Assembly: GCA_002731825.1 (NCBI GenBank)
Contig: PCCS01000057.1
Coordinates: 1-36,719, forward strand
Reading direction: 5' to 3'
Source: Myxococcales bacterium
GTDB lineage: Bacteria > Myxococcota_A > Bradymonadia > UBA7976 > UBA1532
DNA: 36,719 nt
Under the pieces are notes generated by a model, which was given only the letters and a program-made list of their open reading frames with translations, was not told the DNA's origin and searched no databases. This document shows, piece by piece, positions 24,280 to 32,581 of the stretch (within the stretch, counting starts at the first letter, position 1; the number at the start of each line of letters is the position of its first letter). Position numbers and translations under genes: made by a program.

Positions 24280-25080
24280 ATGACGCTTTTGAATTTGACC
24301 TGTTTTATCAGTTTTTTACTGGTGGTCGGCTGTGGCTCAGACACCGATGATTCGTCCGATGATAATGGGGGTGGCGGCAGCGCCGGTGCAGTGGGCAATG
24401 GTGGAACTGGCGGCGCAGATGCGGCCGGTGGCGCCGGCGCTGCTGGGGGCTCTATAAGTGACGTCGACATGGGTGGAGCTGGTGGCGACGGAGGCGCAGG
24501 CGGTGCAGGCGGTGCAGGCGGCGCTGGTGGTGTCACCGACGGGGGCAATACGAGTACCGATGGCTCAGGCTGTTACGATCAGAACAGTCATATGTGCAAT
24601 TGCGAGATCAGTGAAAACGCGTGCGCTGATGCTGACGGAGTTTGGACTCAACAGTGCGCGTGTGCGTCCGGTCCACAAGGCGGTGGAGGCGCCGGCGGAG
24701 AGTCTGAATCATCGGGCTGCTACGATCCCGTCAGTCACATGTGTGATTGCGACACCAACGAAGGGGCATGTGGTGACGCAGGTGGCGTTTGGACGGAGAC
24801 CTGTTCCTGCGGTGGCGCTCAGATGGGTGGCCCAATGGGTGCTGGGTGTTATGATATCTCCGTTCATATGTGTGATTGCGACGTCGATGAAGCGACGTGT
24901 GCCGACCAAAGTGGGGTCTGGACAGATCAGTGTGGCTGTGCTGAAGCGCAGCCGGGCGGTGGTGCTGCCGCAGACGGTTCAGGGTGCTACGACCTGTCCG
25001 TGCATATGTGTGACTGTGACACCAATGAAGCGGCGTGTGGCGAAGCCGGCGGTATCTGGACCGATATGTGTGGATGCTAG
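24280..25080 (+). CDS. Lipoprotein with four six-Cys HMC repeats, first gene of heme operon
   Basis: A 266-residue lipoprotein with signal ending SFLLVVGC. The start is ATG 24280, with AGGA nine bases upstream; a GTG at 24256 is less likely. Residues about 25-90 are a Gly/Ala-rich flexible linker. The rest consists of four 32-residue repeats joined by short Gly-rich linkers. Each repeat begins GCYD, has HMCDC (HMCNC in the first), then a Glu, a fifth-third Cys, GVWT or GIWT, and ends C-x-C. There are six cysteines per repeat. No family is recognised. It is the first gene behind the Fur box and is followed after 24 bases by the TonB receptor. The same repeat ends the HmuY-like protein. A role at the cell surface in capturing heme or metal is inferred from context. 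Confidence 0.85.
   Translation: MTLLNLTCFISFLLVVGCGSDTDDSSDDNGGGGSAGAVGNGGTGGADAAGGAGAAGGSISDVDMGGAGGDGGAGGAGGAGGAGGVTDGGNTSTDGSGCYDQNSHMCNCEISENACADADGVWTQQCACASGPQGGGGAGGESESSGCYDPVSHMCDCDTNEGACGDAGGVWTETCSCGGAQMGGPMGAGCYDISVHMCDCDVDEATCADQSGVWTDQCGCAEAQPGGGAAADGSGCYDLSVHMCDCDTNEAACGEAGGIWTDMCGC
24568..25077 (+). repeat. Four HMC Cys-rich repeats, first lipoprotein
   Basis: Repeat units at 24568-24663, 24715-24810, 24844-24939 and 24982-25077, each exactly 32 codons. Cysteines fall at repeat positions 2, 10, 12, 19, 30 and 32, His at 8 and Met at 9, Trp at 26. The gene ends immediately after the last unit. Confidence 0.9.
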
Positions 25081-25104
25081 TTCACTGACGGGAAGCCGCA
25101 ACAA

Positions 25105-27147
25105 GTGGTCATGGATTCTTCTTTACAGTTTGTTCGAAGGTGTTCTGTCTATCTGACACTGGCCGTTTTGGCTGCTGTATGGACACCCGCTTATGCTCAA
25201 CCGAACAGCGTCGATTCGACAGCGGTTTCTGGAAAAGAAACGCAGGCTGACGGTGGCGACGACGATATGATTGTTACCGGCACTCGAACGCCTCAACGGC
25301 GATCCGACAGTCCCATATCGACTGAAGTGATAACCCGCAAAGAAATCGAAGAGAGCGGTGCGACCAATTTGGGCCAATTGATGGCCAATGCCCCCGGCGT
25401 GCAAGTCCAACGAACCTTCGCTGGCGTGGGTATCGCCCTACAAGGCCTTGATGCCAAGCATACCTTGGTCTTGCTCGATGGAGACCGGATTCCTGGTTCA
25501 AAAGACGGCGTCTTTGATATTGAGCGACTCAATCTTGAAAACATCGAACGCGTCGAGATTTTAAGGGGGGCTGGTTCCGCCCTGTACGGTGCTGATGCGT
25601 TGGGCGGCGTGGTTAACATCATCACTCGAAAAGAGTCGCGTGAAGACCACGTGAGCACGCATTTACAGACATTTTTTGGCGATGACAAATCATCGGAGAC
25701 GGTGGGGCGATTGAGTACTCGGACAGGCCGCGTGTCAGGCACTGTTTCTGGAGGCTACCATTGGTTACCGGCTTTCAGGGTTGCGTCTAACGATGAGGCA
25801 ATCGACGAGGCCACCGATGGCAGTTCCATCGAGGATTGGTATCTCCGAGGTGTCTCGCGAGTCAATGTTTTAGAGCGGTCCCGTCTCAATGTAGGTATCG
25901 AATACGCAAAGCGGCAAAGAGCTGGTGTGGATGCATCGGGTAATGGCGCTGTCTTTGACCGCCGCCAAGTGGTCGATATGTACGATGCTTTCATGAGTTT
26001 TGAGCACAAGGCGGATGGGGGAGACCGGTTCGTTTCATCTCTTCGATACAATTACCTCCGAGATCAATTTCTGATGGACCAGCGGCTGTCCGATAGAGGA
26101 GACAAGTACGAAGATTCTCGGCTTCAGTATACCCAAGGCAACGGGCAGACCGACCTCAAACTGCCTGCGCAAAATGTCCTTAGTCTTGGCGTTGATGGGA
26201 TCTTTGAGACCGCAGAAAACCCAAGAATTGTGAGATACAACGAGTGTGACTTTGAGTCCCCATCGATATCATGCAGAACCGCTGATCGTTATCGCGGTGC
26301 GGTCTATCTGCAAAACGTTTGGACCATACTCAATGACCCCTATCTCGTCTTGGTCGCAGGCAGTCGGTTTGAAGGGGACAGTCGATTTGGCCATGTCGCC
26401 GTCCCTCGTGTCGCGCTGCGTTATGATCCCATCGAGTCCTTGACGTTGAGGACCAGCATTGGTCAAGGGTATCGAGCCCCCACGTTCAAGGAATTGTATC
26501 TCCGCTTTGACAACCCAAGTGTTGGCTACACTGTAAGGGGCAATGACGCACTTGAGCCTGAATTGTCCATGAGCTACCAACTGAGCGCAGATTTAAAGAT
26601 CAAATCCTTCGCAAGCGTCTACCTCAATTTGTTTCGAAACGAGATAGAGGGTCTGATCGATTATGACTTGGTCGCACCGGGAAGCGCCGATGGCAGCCTT
26701 GATTTGTATCAGCTCGTCAATCAAACAGACGTGACAACCCAGGGAGGCCAAGCCGAATTGCTCTTGCGATATGGGTACCTTGCCATACTGAGGTTCGGTT
26801 ACCAATACTTAGACGCCTATGATGAAATCCAACGACGCGCCTTGGCCGGTCGACCAACACATCAGTTTAGCGGGGCTTTGACGCTGAGATACCCACCCGC
26901 TGGATTAAGTTGGCACACGCAAGCTGTATGGACCGGCGAACGACCATTCTATGTACCTGACGATGCCATGAATATGACCGACGTTATCGCGGCGTCGTAT
27001 CTTAATTTAGCGACGTCAGTCGTTTGGAAATTCCACACTGTTTTGTCCGTGACGGCCCGTGCTGAAAACCTCACTGATGCGGGCGAAGCCGTCTATTTAA
27101 ATCAACGCCCGAGACGTTTTGTGCTCGGATTGTCCGCCAATATCTGA
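25105..27147 (+). CDS. TonB-dependent outer-membrane receptor, probable heme receptor
   Basis: A 22-strand-barrel type receptor importing its ligand across the outer membrane using TonB energy. At 680 residues it has a signal peptide ending near TPAYAQ and a TonB-box-like DDMIVTGTR. The plug domain (about 60-170) includes NLGQLMANAPGVQVQR, VLLDGDRIPG, ERVEILRGAGSALYGADA and GGVVNIITR. In the barrel GYRAPTFKELY resembles the FRAP region of heme receptors. The C-terminus ends in an aromatic-containing beta strand (RRFVLGLSANI). GTG 25105 has GGGAAG nine bases upstream; ATG 25111 is the alternative. Between two Cys-repeat lipoproteins and followed by HmuTUV, the substrate is almost surely heme or a heme protein. 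TonB/ExbBD genes are not in the window. Confidence 0.92.
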   Translation: MVMDSSLQFVRRCSVYLTLAVLAAVWTPAYAQPNSVDSTAVSGKETQADGGDDDMIVTGTRTPQRRSDSPISTEVITRKEIEESGATNLGQLMANAPGVQVQRTFAGVGIALQGLDAKHTLVLLDGDRIPGSKDGVFDIERLNLENIERVEILRGAGSALYGADALGGVVNIITRKESREDHVSTHLQTFFGDDKSSETVGRLSTRTGRVSGTVSGGYHWLPAFRVASNDEAIDEATDGSSIEDWYLRGVSRVNVLERSRLNVGIEYAKRQRAGVDASGNGAVFDRRQVVDMYDAFMSFEHKADGGDRFVSSLRYNYLRDQFLMDQRLSDRGDKYEDSRLQYTQGNGQTDLKLPAQNVLSLGVDGIFETAENPRIVRYNECDFESPSISCRTADRYRGAVYLQNVWTILNDPYLVLVAGSRFEGDSRFGHVAVPRVALRYDPIESLTLRTSIGQGYRAPTFKELYLRFDNPSVGYTVRGNDALEPELSMSYQLSADLKIKSFASVYLNLFRNEIEGLIDYDLVAPGSADGSLDLYQLVNQTDVTTQGGQAELLLRYGYLAILRFGYQYLDAYDEIQRRALAGRPTHQFSGALTLRYPPAGLSWHTQAVWTGERPFYVPDDAMNMTDVIAASYLNLATSVVWKFHTVLSVTARAENLTDAGEAVYLNQRPRRFVLGLSANI

Positions 27148-27158
27148 TGGAGATATGA

Positions 27159-28283
27159 ATGACCACTTATCTTAAATTATTAGCCGGGGTTCTGCTCATC
27201 GCCCTGACCGTTGGCTGCTCGAAGAGCATCGATTCGACCGGTGAAGATGGGAATCAAGCAGCTGATGCAACGCCAACTTTGAGCACTGACGGTGTTTATT
27301 CGATGGCCGTGGATGCCACGAGTCGTGACGATTGGATTAGGCTCAGTTTGACCGCAGGCGTTGTCGGTGCCGATGCCCAATGGGACCTGGCCTTTCGTCG
27401 GTTTGCGATTCGATTGAATGGTGGCGGAAGTGGCACAGGGACAGCCGTGGGGCAGTTCCTGGCGGATGCTGAATTTGCCGATGCCAGTCAGGCCCCTGAT
27501 GACGCTTGGTTAAGTGATGGATCCAGCGCATCCGAGTTGGTTTTCTCCGATTGGTACAGCTACAATGGAGAGACACACCAACTGACGCCCTATGCGGGCT
27601 ATTGGCTGGTCCGGGCGGGGTCTGGCCAGTCCTTCTACGCGTTGCAAATCCTGAGCTACTACAATGAAGCCGGTGACTCGGCTGTCTACAGCCTTCAATG
27701 GAAAGAAATCGACGCACCCGCGAGCCTGCCCGAATTGGCCTCTGGTACTGGTCGTTTACCGGACGATACTGACAATCCTCAATCCAGTGGTGGTGGACAA
27801 GCAATGGGCACAGAAATGGACGCTGGCACCGCTGGGGCTGGCTGTTATTCTGGGCCACCGAATCACATGTGTGATTGCCAATTGACCGAAGATGAATGTA
27901 CGGAAAACGATGGTGTTTGGACGGGCCAATGTGAGTGCGGTGTCGCCGAAGAGACTGAAGAGACTGAAGAGACTGAAGAGACTGAAGAGACTGAGAGTGC
28001 CGCGTCAGGGTGCTACTCGGGGCCACCGAGCCATATGTGCGATTGCCAACTGAGTGAAGATGAATGTGCAGCCAATGATGGCGTTTGGACAGAGCAATGT
28101 GACTGTGATTCCGCCCAGTCGAGCGAAGACACTGAGGCCAGTGCGGGCGACACGTCCCAAGACGGCGCTTATGGGTGCTACTCTGGCCCCCCGACGCACA
28201 TGTGCGATTGTCAATTGAGCGAAGATGAATGTGCGTCCAACGAAGGCGTCTGGACAGAACGATGTGATTGCGATGCCTCATAG
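27159..28283 (+). CDS. HmuY-like heme-binding lipoprotein fused to three HMC repeats
   Basis: A 374-residue lipoprotein with signal MTTYLKLLAGVLLIALTVGC (Cys20). Residues about 45-185 resemble the HmuY family: DDWIRLSLTAG, then AQWDLAFRRFAIRLNGG, a loop with FSDWYSYN and a final YSLQWKEI strand. HmuY of Porphyromonas is a secreted hemophore-like protein feeding a TonB receptor. A polar linker leads to three 33-residue repeats starting GCYSGPP and containing HMCDC and GVWT, the same module as in the first lipoprotein. An EET spacer separates repeats one and two. GGAG precedes the ATG, 11 bases after the receptor stop. It most likely captures heme and passes it to the receptor. The repeats may be added heme- or metal-binding sites. 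Confidence 0.85.
   Translation: MTTYLKLLAGVLLIALTVGCSKSIDSTGEDGNQAADATPTLSTDGVYSMAVDATSRDDWIRLSLTAGVVGADAQWDLAFRRFAIRLNGGGSGTGTAVGQFLADAEFADASQAPDDAWLSDGSSASELVFSDWYSYNGETHQLTPYAGYWLVRAGSGQSFYALQILSYYNEAGDSAVYSLQWKEIDAPASLPELASGTGRLPDDTDNPQSSGGGQAMGTEMDAGTAGAGCYSGPPNHMCDCQLTEDECTENDGVWTGQCECGVAEETEETEETEETEETESAASGCYSGPPSHMCDCQLSEDECAANDGVWTEQCDCDSAQSSEDTEASAGDTSQDGAYGCYSGPPTHMCDCQLSEDECASNEGVWTERCDCDAS
27840..28271 (+). repeat. Three HMC Cys-rich repeats in HmuY-like protein
   Basis: Units at 27840-27938, 28008-28106 and 28173-28271, each 33 codons, one residue longer than those of the first lipoprotein (GCYSGPP replaces GCYDxx). All three keep the six cysteines, the HMCDC core, an E-x-x-C step, and GVWT. 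Confidence 0.9.
27948..27992 (+). repeat. Five tandem 9-base units, Glu-Glu-Thr spacer
   Basis: GAAGAGACT is repeated five times without change and codes for Glu-Glu-Thr repeats between Cys repeats one and two. Units of nine keep the frame, so copy number can vary without breaking the gene. Confidence 0.9.
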
Positions 28284-28300
28284 GAGGCATCCGCCAAAGA

Positions 28301-28329
28301 GCCGGCCATGGATTTTGTGGATCCGGCTG
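28301..28329 (+). other. Intergenic hairpin between HmuY-like gene and hmuT
   Basis: AGCCGG and CCGGCT form a 6-bp stem, extended inside by CCA/TGG with a bulge. It lies in the 79-base gap, the longest within the operon. It has no U-tract, so it may be an mRNA processing or stabilising element giving unequal expression of the surface and inner-membrane genes. Confidence 0.4.
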
Positions 28330-28362
28330 CTTTCAAAACCTAAACAAGAAAAGAGTTAAACT

Positions 28363-29193
28363 ATGCTTCGAAGTTTTTTTCTGGTCACACTCGCCGTGGC
28401 GATCAATGCCAGTGCATATGCCGCCCCGAGTCGAATCGTGACCCTTGGTGCCGGTGTTACCGAAACTGTCTTCGCGCTCGGTTTGGGTGAGCAAGTCGTT
28501 GGAGTCGACGTATCGAGTTTGCACCCACCAGCAGCCCTTCGCAAACCGAAAGTCGGCTATGTGCGTCAGACGTCCGCTGAAGGCATTGCGTCCCTCAAGC
28601 CGGATTTGGTTCTTGCATCGTCTGTCCTCGGGCCGAAGTCGATTCCCGACCAGCTCAAATCGGCAAATATTCGCTTGGAGATGGTCCCCGCATCGAAGTC
28701 CATCAAAGACGCTATCGGTCGTATCGAAACCATCGGAAAATTACTCGAAAAGGAAAAAAAGGCCGGTGAGCTCATCAAGGATCTGAAGAGTAAACTCGCT
28801 CAGGCACAGGCGCACAGCAAGGGCAAATCAAAGCTGAGGGTTTTGTTTATTTTTGTCCACGGTGGGTCAGCCATGCAAGTCTCCGGCACACGGACGGCTG
28901 CCGATGCCATGATCAATGCAGCTGGTGCCACCAATGCTGTCTCTGATTTTCCCGGTTATAAGGTCTTGTCTACGGAAGCGCTGCTGGCGGCAAAACCGGA
29001 CGTCATCTTGGTCACGACGAGAAGTTTGAAAGCCGTTGGCGGTGCCGAGGCGCTCTGGGGGTCTCCTGGCATTGCCCTCACACCGGCCGGCAAAGCAAAG
29101 CGACTGGTGATTATGGATGATCTGAGACTTCTTGGATTTGGTCCTCGGACAGGTGACGCGCTTCTTGAACTCGCGCGTGCAATTTACAAGTGA
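28363..29193 (+). CDS. hmuT: Periplasmic heme-binding protein HmuT
   Basis: Class III substrate-binding protein that takes heme in the periplasm to the HmuUV transporter. The Sec signal ends at about residue 20 (AINASAYA). The 276 residues include RIVTLGAGVTETVFALG, then VGYVRQTSAEG whose Tyr66 aligns with the heme-ligating Tyr of HmuT/ShuT proteins, KPDLVLAS, and the C-terminal DDLRLLGFGPR typical of HmuT. AAGAG lies upstream of the ATG. Its TGA overlaps the GTG start of hmuU by four bases. A vitamin B12 or siderophore role is less likely because of the Tyr position and the hugZ/HmuY context. Confidence 0.9.
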   Translation: MLRSFFLVTLAVAINASAYAAPSRIVTLGAGVTETVFALGLGEQVVGVDVSSLHPPAALRKPKVGYVRQTSAEGIASLKPDLVLASSVLGPKSIPDQLKSANIRLEMVPASKSIKDAIGRIETIGKLLEKEKKAGELIKDLKSKLAQAQAHSKGKSKLRVLFIFVHGGSAMQVSGTRTAADAMINAAGATNAVSDFPGYKVLSTEALLAAKPDVILVTTRSLKAVGGAEALWGSPGIALTPAGKAKRLVIMDDLRLLGFGPRTGDALLELARAIYK

Positions 29194-30263
29194 GTGAGTT
29201 GACGGGTGCCTTCGACGCTGTCGCTGCCATGCGACGTCGGCGGGGCCTCGTCTTATCAGTCCTTTTTGGACTCCTGCTTTTTGCAACCACAACCGCCGTC
29301 AGTGTAGGCGCATTGGATTTGGCGCTGGGGACCACACTGGCCATTTTATTGGAGCCGGTGGGCATCGACCTACCGTGGGCGTTTGAATCTGCGCAATCGG
29401 CCATCGTCTGGAGCATCCGAATGCCTCGGGTGGTTCTCGGGTTGCTTGTCGGTGCTGTCCTCTCCGTCTCTGGTGCGATTATGCAGGGCCTATTTAGAAA
29501 CCCACTGGCCGAACCTGGGTTGATCGGTGTCTCCAGTGGTGCGGCCCTTGCCGCCGCGACGATGATCGTTCTTGGGTCGAGCCTGATCGAACAATTGCCA
29601 TCACCATTGGACCAATTGGCCCTTCCGATGGCCGCTTTCACTGGTGGAGCGATTTGCACCTACTTGGTCTATGGCGTGTCCTTGACCGGGGGGCGTTTAT
29701 CCGTTTCGACCATGCTGTTGGCCGGTATCGCCTTTAATGCAATCGGTTTTGCAGCTTTGGGTCTGCTTCAATACGTGGCCGATGATAACGAGTTACGGGG
29801 GCTGACGTTCTGGATGCTTGGGAGCTTGGGGGCGGCCACATGGGATGCCTTAATCATGATCGCGCCATTGCTCTTTGTTCCCATCATCGGCAGTTTTTGG
29901 CTTGCTCGTCCGTTGAATTGCTTTCTGCTCGGAGAAACCGAAGCGATGCATCTGGGTGTATCGGTCCAGAAGGTCAATCGGATCGCTATTTTTGTCGTTG
30001 CCCTCGGTGTTGGGGCCACGGTTGCAATCGCGGGTATGATCGCATTTCTTGGATTGGTCGTTCCTCACCTCATTCGCCTTGCAGTGTCCCCGGACCATCG
30101 GATTGTGCTGCCTGGATCCATGCTTTTAGGCGCCACGCTCTTGGTTGGTGCAGACGCCTTTGCCCGGATCGTGGTCATGCCCAGTGAATTGCCGGTGGGT
30201 GTCGTCACGACGATGCTCGGAGCGCCCTTCTTTTTATTCCTGCTGATCAAAGCAAGGCGTTAG
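29190..30263 (+). CDS. hmuU: Heme ABC transporter permease HmuU
   Basis: Inner-membrane permease of the FecCD family, 357 residues with about ten transmembrane segments, forming the homodimeric channel for heme. Family blocks are RMPRVVLGLLVGAVLSVSGA, QGLFRNPLAEPGLIGVSSGA, and near the end GMIAFLGLVVPHLIRL with PVGVVTTMLGAPFFLFLL. The coupling-helix Gly region is in AFLGLVVPH. The start is GTG 29190, overlapping the hmuT stop (GTGA). The next gene, the ATPase, begins 11 bases after its stop. Confidence 0.94.
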   Translation: MSELTGAFDAVAAMRRRRGLVLSVLFGLLLFATTTAVSVGALDLALGTTLAILLEPVGIDLPWAFESAQSAIVWSIRMPRVVLGLLVGAVLSVSGAIMQGLFRNPLAEPGLIGVSSGAALAAATMIVLGSSLIEQLPSPLDQLALPMAAFTGGAICTYLVYGVSLTGGRLSVSTMLLAGIAFNAIGFAALGLLQYVADDNELRGLTFWMLGSLGAATWDALIMIAPLLFVPIIGSFWLARPLNCFLLGETEAMHLGVSVQKVNRIAIFVVALGVGATVAIAGMIAFLGLVVPHLIRLAVSPDHRIVLPGSMLLGATLLVGADAFARIVVMPSELPVGVVTTMLGAPFFLFLLIKARR

Positions 30264-30274
30264 GTGTTCCAAGC

Positions 30275-31084
30275 ATGAGTATTAATGTATCGGACTTAGT
30301 CATTAAACGCGGTGGACGAACGATCATAGATACCATCAGCTTTCGCGTAGACGCGGGCGAGTTTTTAGCCATTGCCGGCGTCAACGGCTCTGGTAAATCA
30401 ACGGTCTTAGGTGGTCTCTCCGGAGAATTACCCTTAGCCGCGGGCACAATAAAGATTGATGGGGTGTCTCTCTTCGATTGGCCCCTCGACGCTTTGGCGA
30501 CCCGACGAGCCGTTCTGCTTCAGGATTCAGATCTGAGCTTTCCGTTTACGGTACTCGATGTCGTTTTGATGGGTCGCACTGCCAATAATCATGGAGTCGA
30601 GAAACCAAGGGATATTGAAATCGCCGCGTCTGCACTCGAAAAGACTGGCTTGGCAGGCTTTGAAAATCGGCGTTATACCAACTTGTCCGGCGGTGAACGC
30701 CAGCGAGTTCACTTGTCGCGGGTGCTCGCTCAGGTCTGGCCTGATGAGGCCAACACGCAATCCATTGATCAGTCTACGACTAAATACCTCTTTTTAGACG
30801 AACCGACAGCGAGCCAGGATTTAGCCGCTCAGCACATGGTGTTATCCTGCGCACGTGCCTTTGCTGACGGTGGTGGGGTCGTCGTCAGTGTCTTACATGA
30901 CTTAAATCAGGTTGCCCAATACGCTGACCGTGTACTCCTCCTCTCCGGCGCCCAGGTCGCAGCGTATGGTGTGCCAAAAGCCGTTTTGACGCCCGAGGTG
31001 CTCGAGCCTGTTTATGGCGTTGAAGTCCGAGTTCTCGATGACCCAAGTATGCCTTATCCACTTGTGGTGAGTTGCCGACAGTGA
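30275..31084 (+). CDS. hmuV: Heme ABC transporter ATPase HmuV
   Basis: Cytosolic ATPase that powers heme import through HmuU. In 269 residues it shows Walker A GVNGSGKST (residues 35-43), Q-loop LLQDSDLSF, signature LSGGERQRVHLSRVLAQ, Walker B YLFLDEPTAS with catalytic Glu, and H-loop VSVLHDLNQ. A short insertion between signature and Walker B (PDEANTQSID) is typical of HmuV. It is the last gene of the Fur-controlled run. A convergent gene ends 35 bases further on. Confidence 0.95.
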   Translation: MSINVSDLVIKRGGRTIIDTISFRVDAGEFLAIAGVNGSGKSTVLGGLSGELPLAAGTIKIDGVSLFDWPLDALATRRAVLLQDSDLSFPFTVLDVVLMGRTANNHGVEKPRDIEIAASALEKTGLAGFENRRYTNLSGGERQRVHLSRVLAQVWPDEANTQSIDQSTTKYLFLDEPTASQDLAAQHMVLSCARAFADGGGVVVSVLHDLNQVAQYADRVLLLSGAQVAAYGVPKAVLTPEVLEPVYGVEVRVLDDPSMPYPLVVSCRQ

Positions 31085-31119
31085 CACTGACTCACGGTCC
31101 ATCTAATGAGTCCGTTAAG

Positions 31120-32226
31120 TCATTTCGGCGCGGGAAAACGATGGCGCAAAACGCCGATGCCTTTGCTTACAGCTTTCATCGCTGCGGGGGTCCTTAGGAG
31201 CGTGGTCTCCGTGATGCCAGCCTTTGCATAGAGCTTACCGAGCAACATATCAGTGCCCTTAATGATAAAGACCCATTGGGGATTGAGTAGACTGGCTGCA
31301 TGTAAGGCCGTTAAATACAGACCTGACTTGCGCGTCGCGGTCGGAATCTCAAAGTCCCGCACCGCTTTCAAGGCGTCCTTGCTCATCAGAACAAATTGAA
31401 ATCCAAAGAGTTCGATTTGCTTCTCGGTGAGTAAGCGCACGGTTTGAGTGGGATGCTTGAGACCAAGGTGACTGATGGGTTTTTTCCATAAGCTTTTGGG
31501 CACCCGGATGGTCGCGACATCGTGATTGCCGAAGGTTTGGACAAAGGCCTGACGGTCTCCGTTGAGCTCTTTCTCCATCTCAAATACAGTTCGCGCCAAC
31601 CACAGCTTGCGGATTGGATCTTGGTAGCGTTTGCCATCGACATCCGAACAGCCCTTGGTAAATCGTCCGACCATGCTGCATTCTTTAAGTTCGAAGTCGT
31701 TCTTTACGCTCATGGAATTGACAGTCCCAACAGCGATTTGACCGCCTCCCGTATGGGTTGTCTGCGTCAACCAAACGCGCTGTGCGGACAGGAAGCCTGT
31801 GTACTTGGCGTTCTTCTTACTTCGATACCGCCCAGGAATGGGGGCCATCTCGAGACCTTGAACATGATAGTTGGGGTAGAATGGGTCGACAAAAAATCGA
31901 AGTGTGAGAAACACGTACTGACCGTTTTCTTCGCCCAGGCAAATGGCTCGGACATTACTCTTATTGCGGTCCTGACTATAGGCTGACGGATTGTTGCCCC
32001 GTGTCCACGTCTCTTTGCTTTTATGAGGGACCGCCTCCACATAAAGGGCCATAGTGGCATCGTTGATCATTTGCTGACTGGGTGGCTTAAATTGCTGCGC
32101 CACAAGCTCGCCAATAGACTCGGTGGTCTGCTCACCAACTACCGGCTCTTGTGCGCGTGCCTGGTGTACATGGAACAGCGCAATCAGCATCAAGATTTGA
32201 GCGATTGTCCGGCCGTATGCTGTCAT
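31120..32226 (-). CDS. Exported protein of unknown function
   Basis: A 368-residue protein with a clear Sec signal ending HVHQARA-QEP, so periplasmic or secreted, not a lipoprotein. I recognise no family. Visible features are a central part with many beta-strand-like segments (YVFLTLRFFVDPFYPNYHVQG), a CSMVGRFTKGC pair that could be a disulfide, and a C-terminal part rich in Lys and Leu. No catalytic motif can be named. It ends 35 bases from hmuV, tail to tail, and is not part of the heme operon. The ORF is long, has a signal peptide and a clean start, so it is very probably real. Confidence 0.75.
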   Translation of the reverse strand: MTAYGRTIAQILMLIALFHVHQARAQEPVVGEQTTESIGELVAQQFKPPSQQMINDATMALYVEAVPHKSKETWTRGNNPSAYSQDRNKSNVRAICLGEENGQYVFLTLRFFVDPFYPNYHVQGLEMAPIPGRYRSKKNAKYTGFLSAQRVWLTQTTHTGGGQIAVGTVNSMSVKNDFELKECSMVGRFTKGCSDVDGKRYQDPIRKLWLARTVFEMEKELNGDRQAFVQTFGNHDVATIRVPKSLWKKPISHLGLKHPTQTVRLLTEKQIELFGFQFVLMSKDALKAVRDFEIPTATRKSGLYLTALHAASLLNPQWVFIIKGTDMLLGKLYAKAGITETTLLRTPAAMKAVSKGIGVLRHRFPAPK

Positions 32227-32496
32227 TTCTTAAGTCCATATTTACAAAGGTCTACGAGATATAAAGACCCTATATTCTTTGGTTTAAAAGTGCGAGTTTA
32301 ATGGCATTTTATGGTCTTATGAGCCCCTCATTCTCTATGCATTTCAATGGGCTATGACAGGCAAAATCAATATTCGATAGCGCATCCAATTGGATTAGAT
32401 TAAGCGCACACAAGTGAGTCAAACCATGGATTTTTATCTCCAAAAGACCCTGCATCATGCCATCTTAGGCAGCCCTTTAATGTACGCTCATGACCT

Positions 32497-32525
32497 TTGA
32501 TAACCCATTGTTTTTACAGTATAAT
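32497..32525 (+). promoter_or_regulatory. Near-consensus sigma-70 promoter for collagen-like lipoprotein
   Basis: TTGATA (32497-32502) and TATAAT (32520-32525) with exactly 17 bases between them. The -10 is perfect and the -35 matches five of six. The leader to ATG 32664 is about 130 bases. Confidence 0.8.
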
Positions 32526-32581
32526 TAAACTATTTTAATCTTAATGGTTAGATAGACAGTCCAGTTTGCGTCCAAGTAAGA

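Noticed and set aside
24246..24548. Minus-strand Pro/Ala-rich ORF of 100 codons
   Set aside because: Antisense of the Gly/Ala linker of the Cys-repeat lipoprotein, and it runs across its promoter side.
27343..28290. Minus-strand 315-codon ORF opposite the HmuY-like gene
   Set aside because: Long only because codon bias of the sense gene avoids stops on the other strand. Composition is rich in His, Arg and Ser with no recognisable domain.
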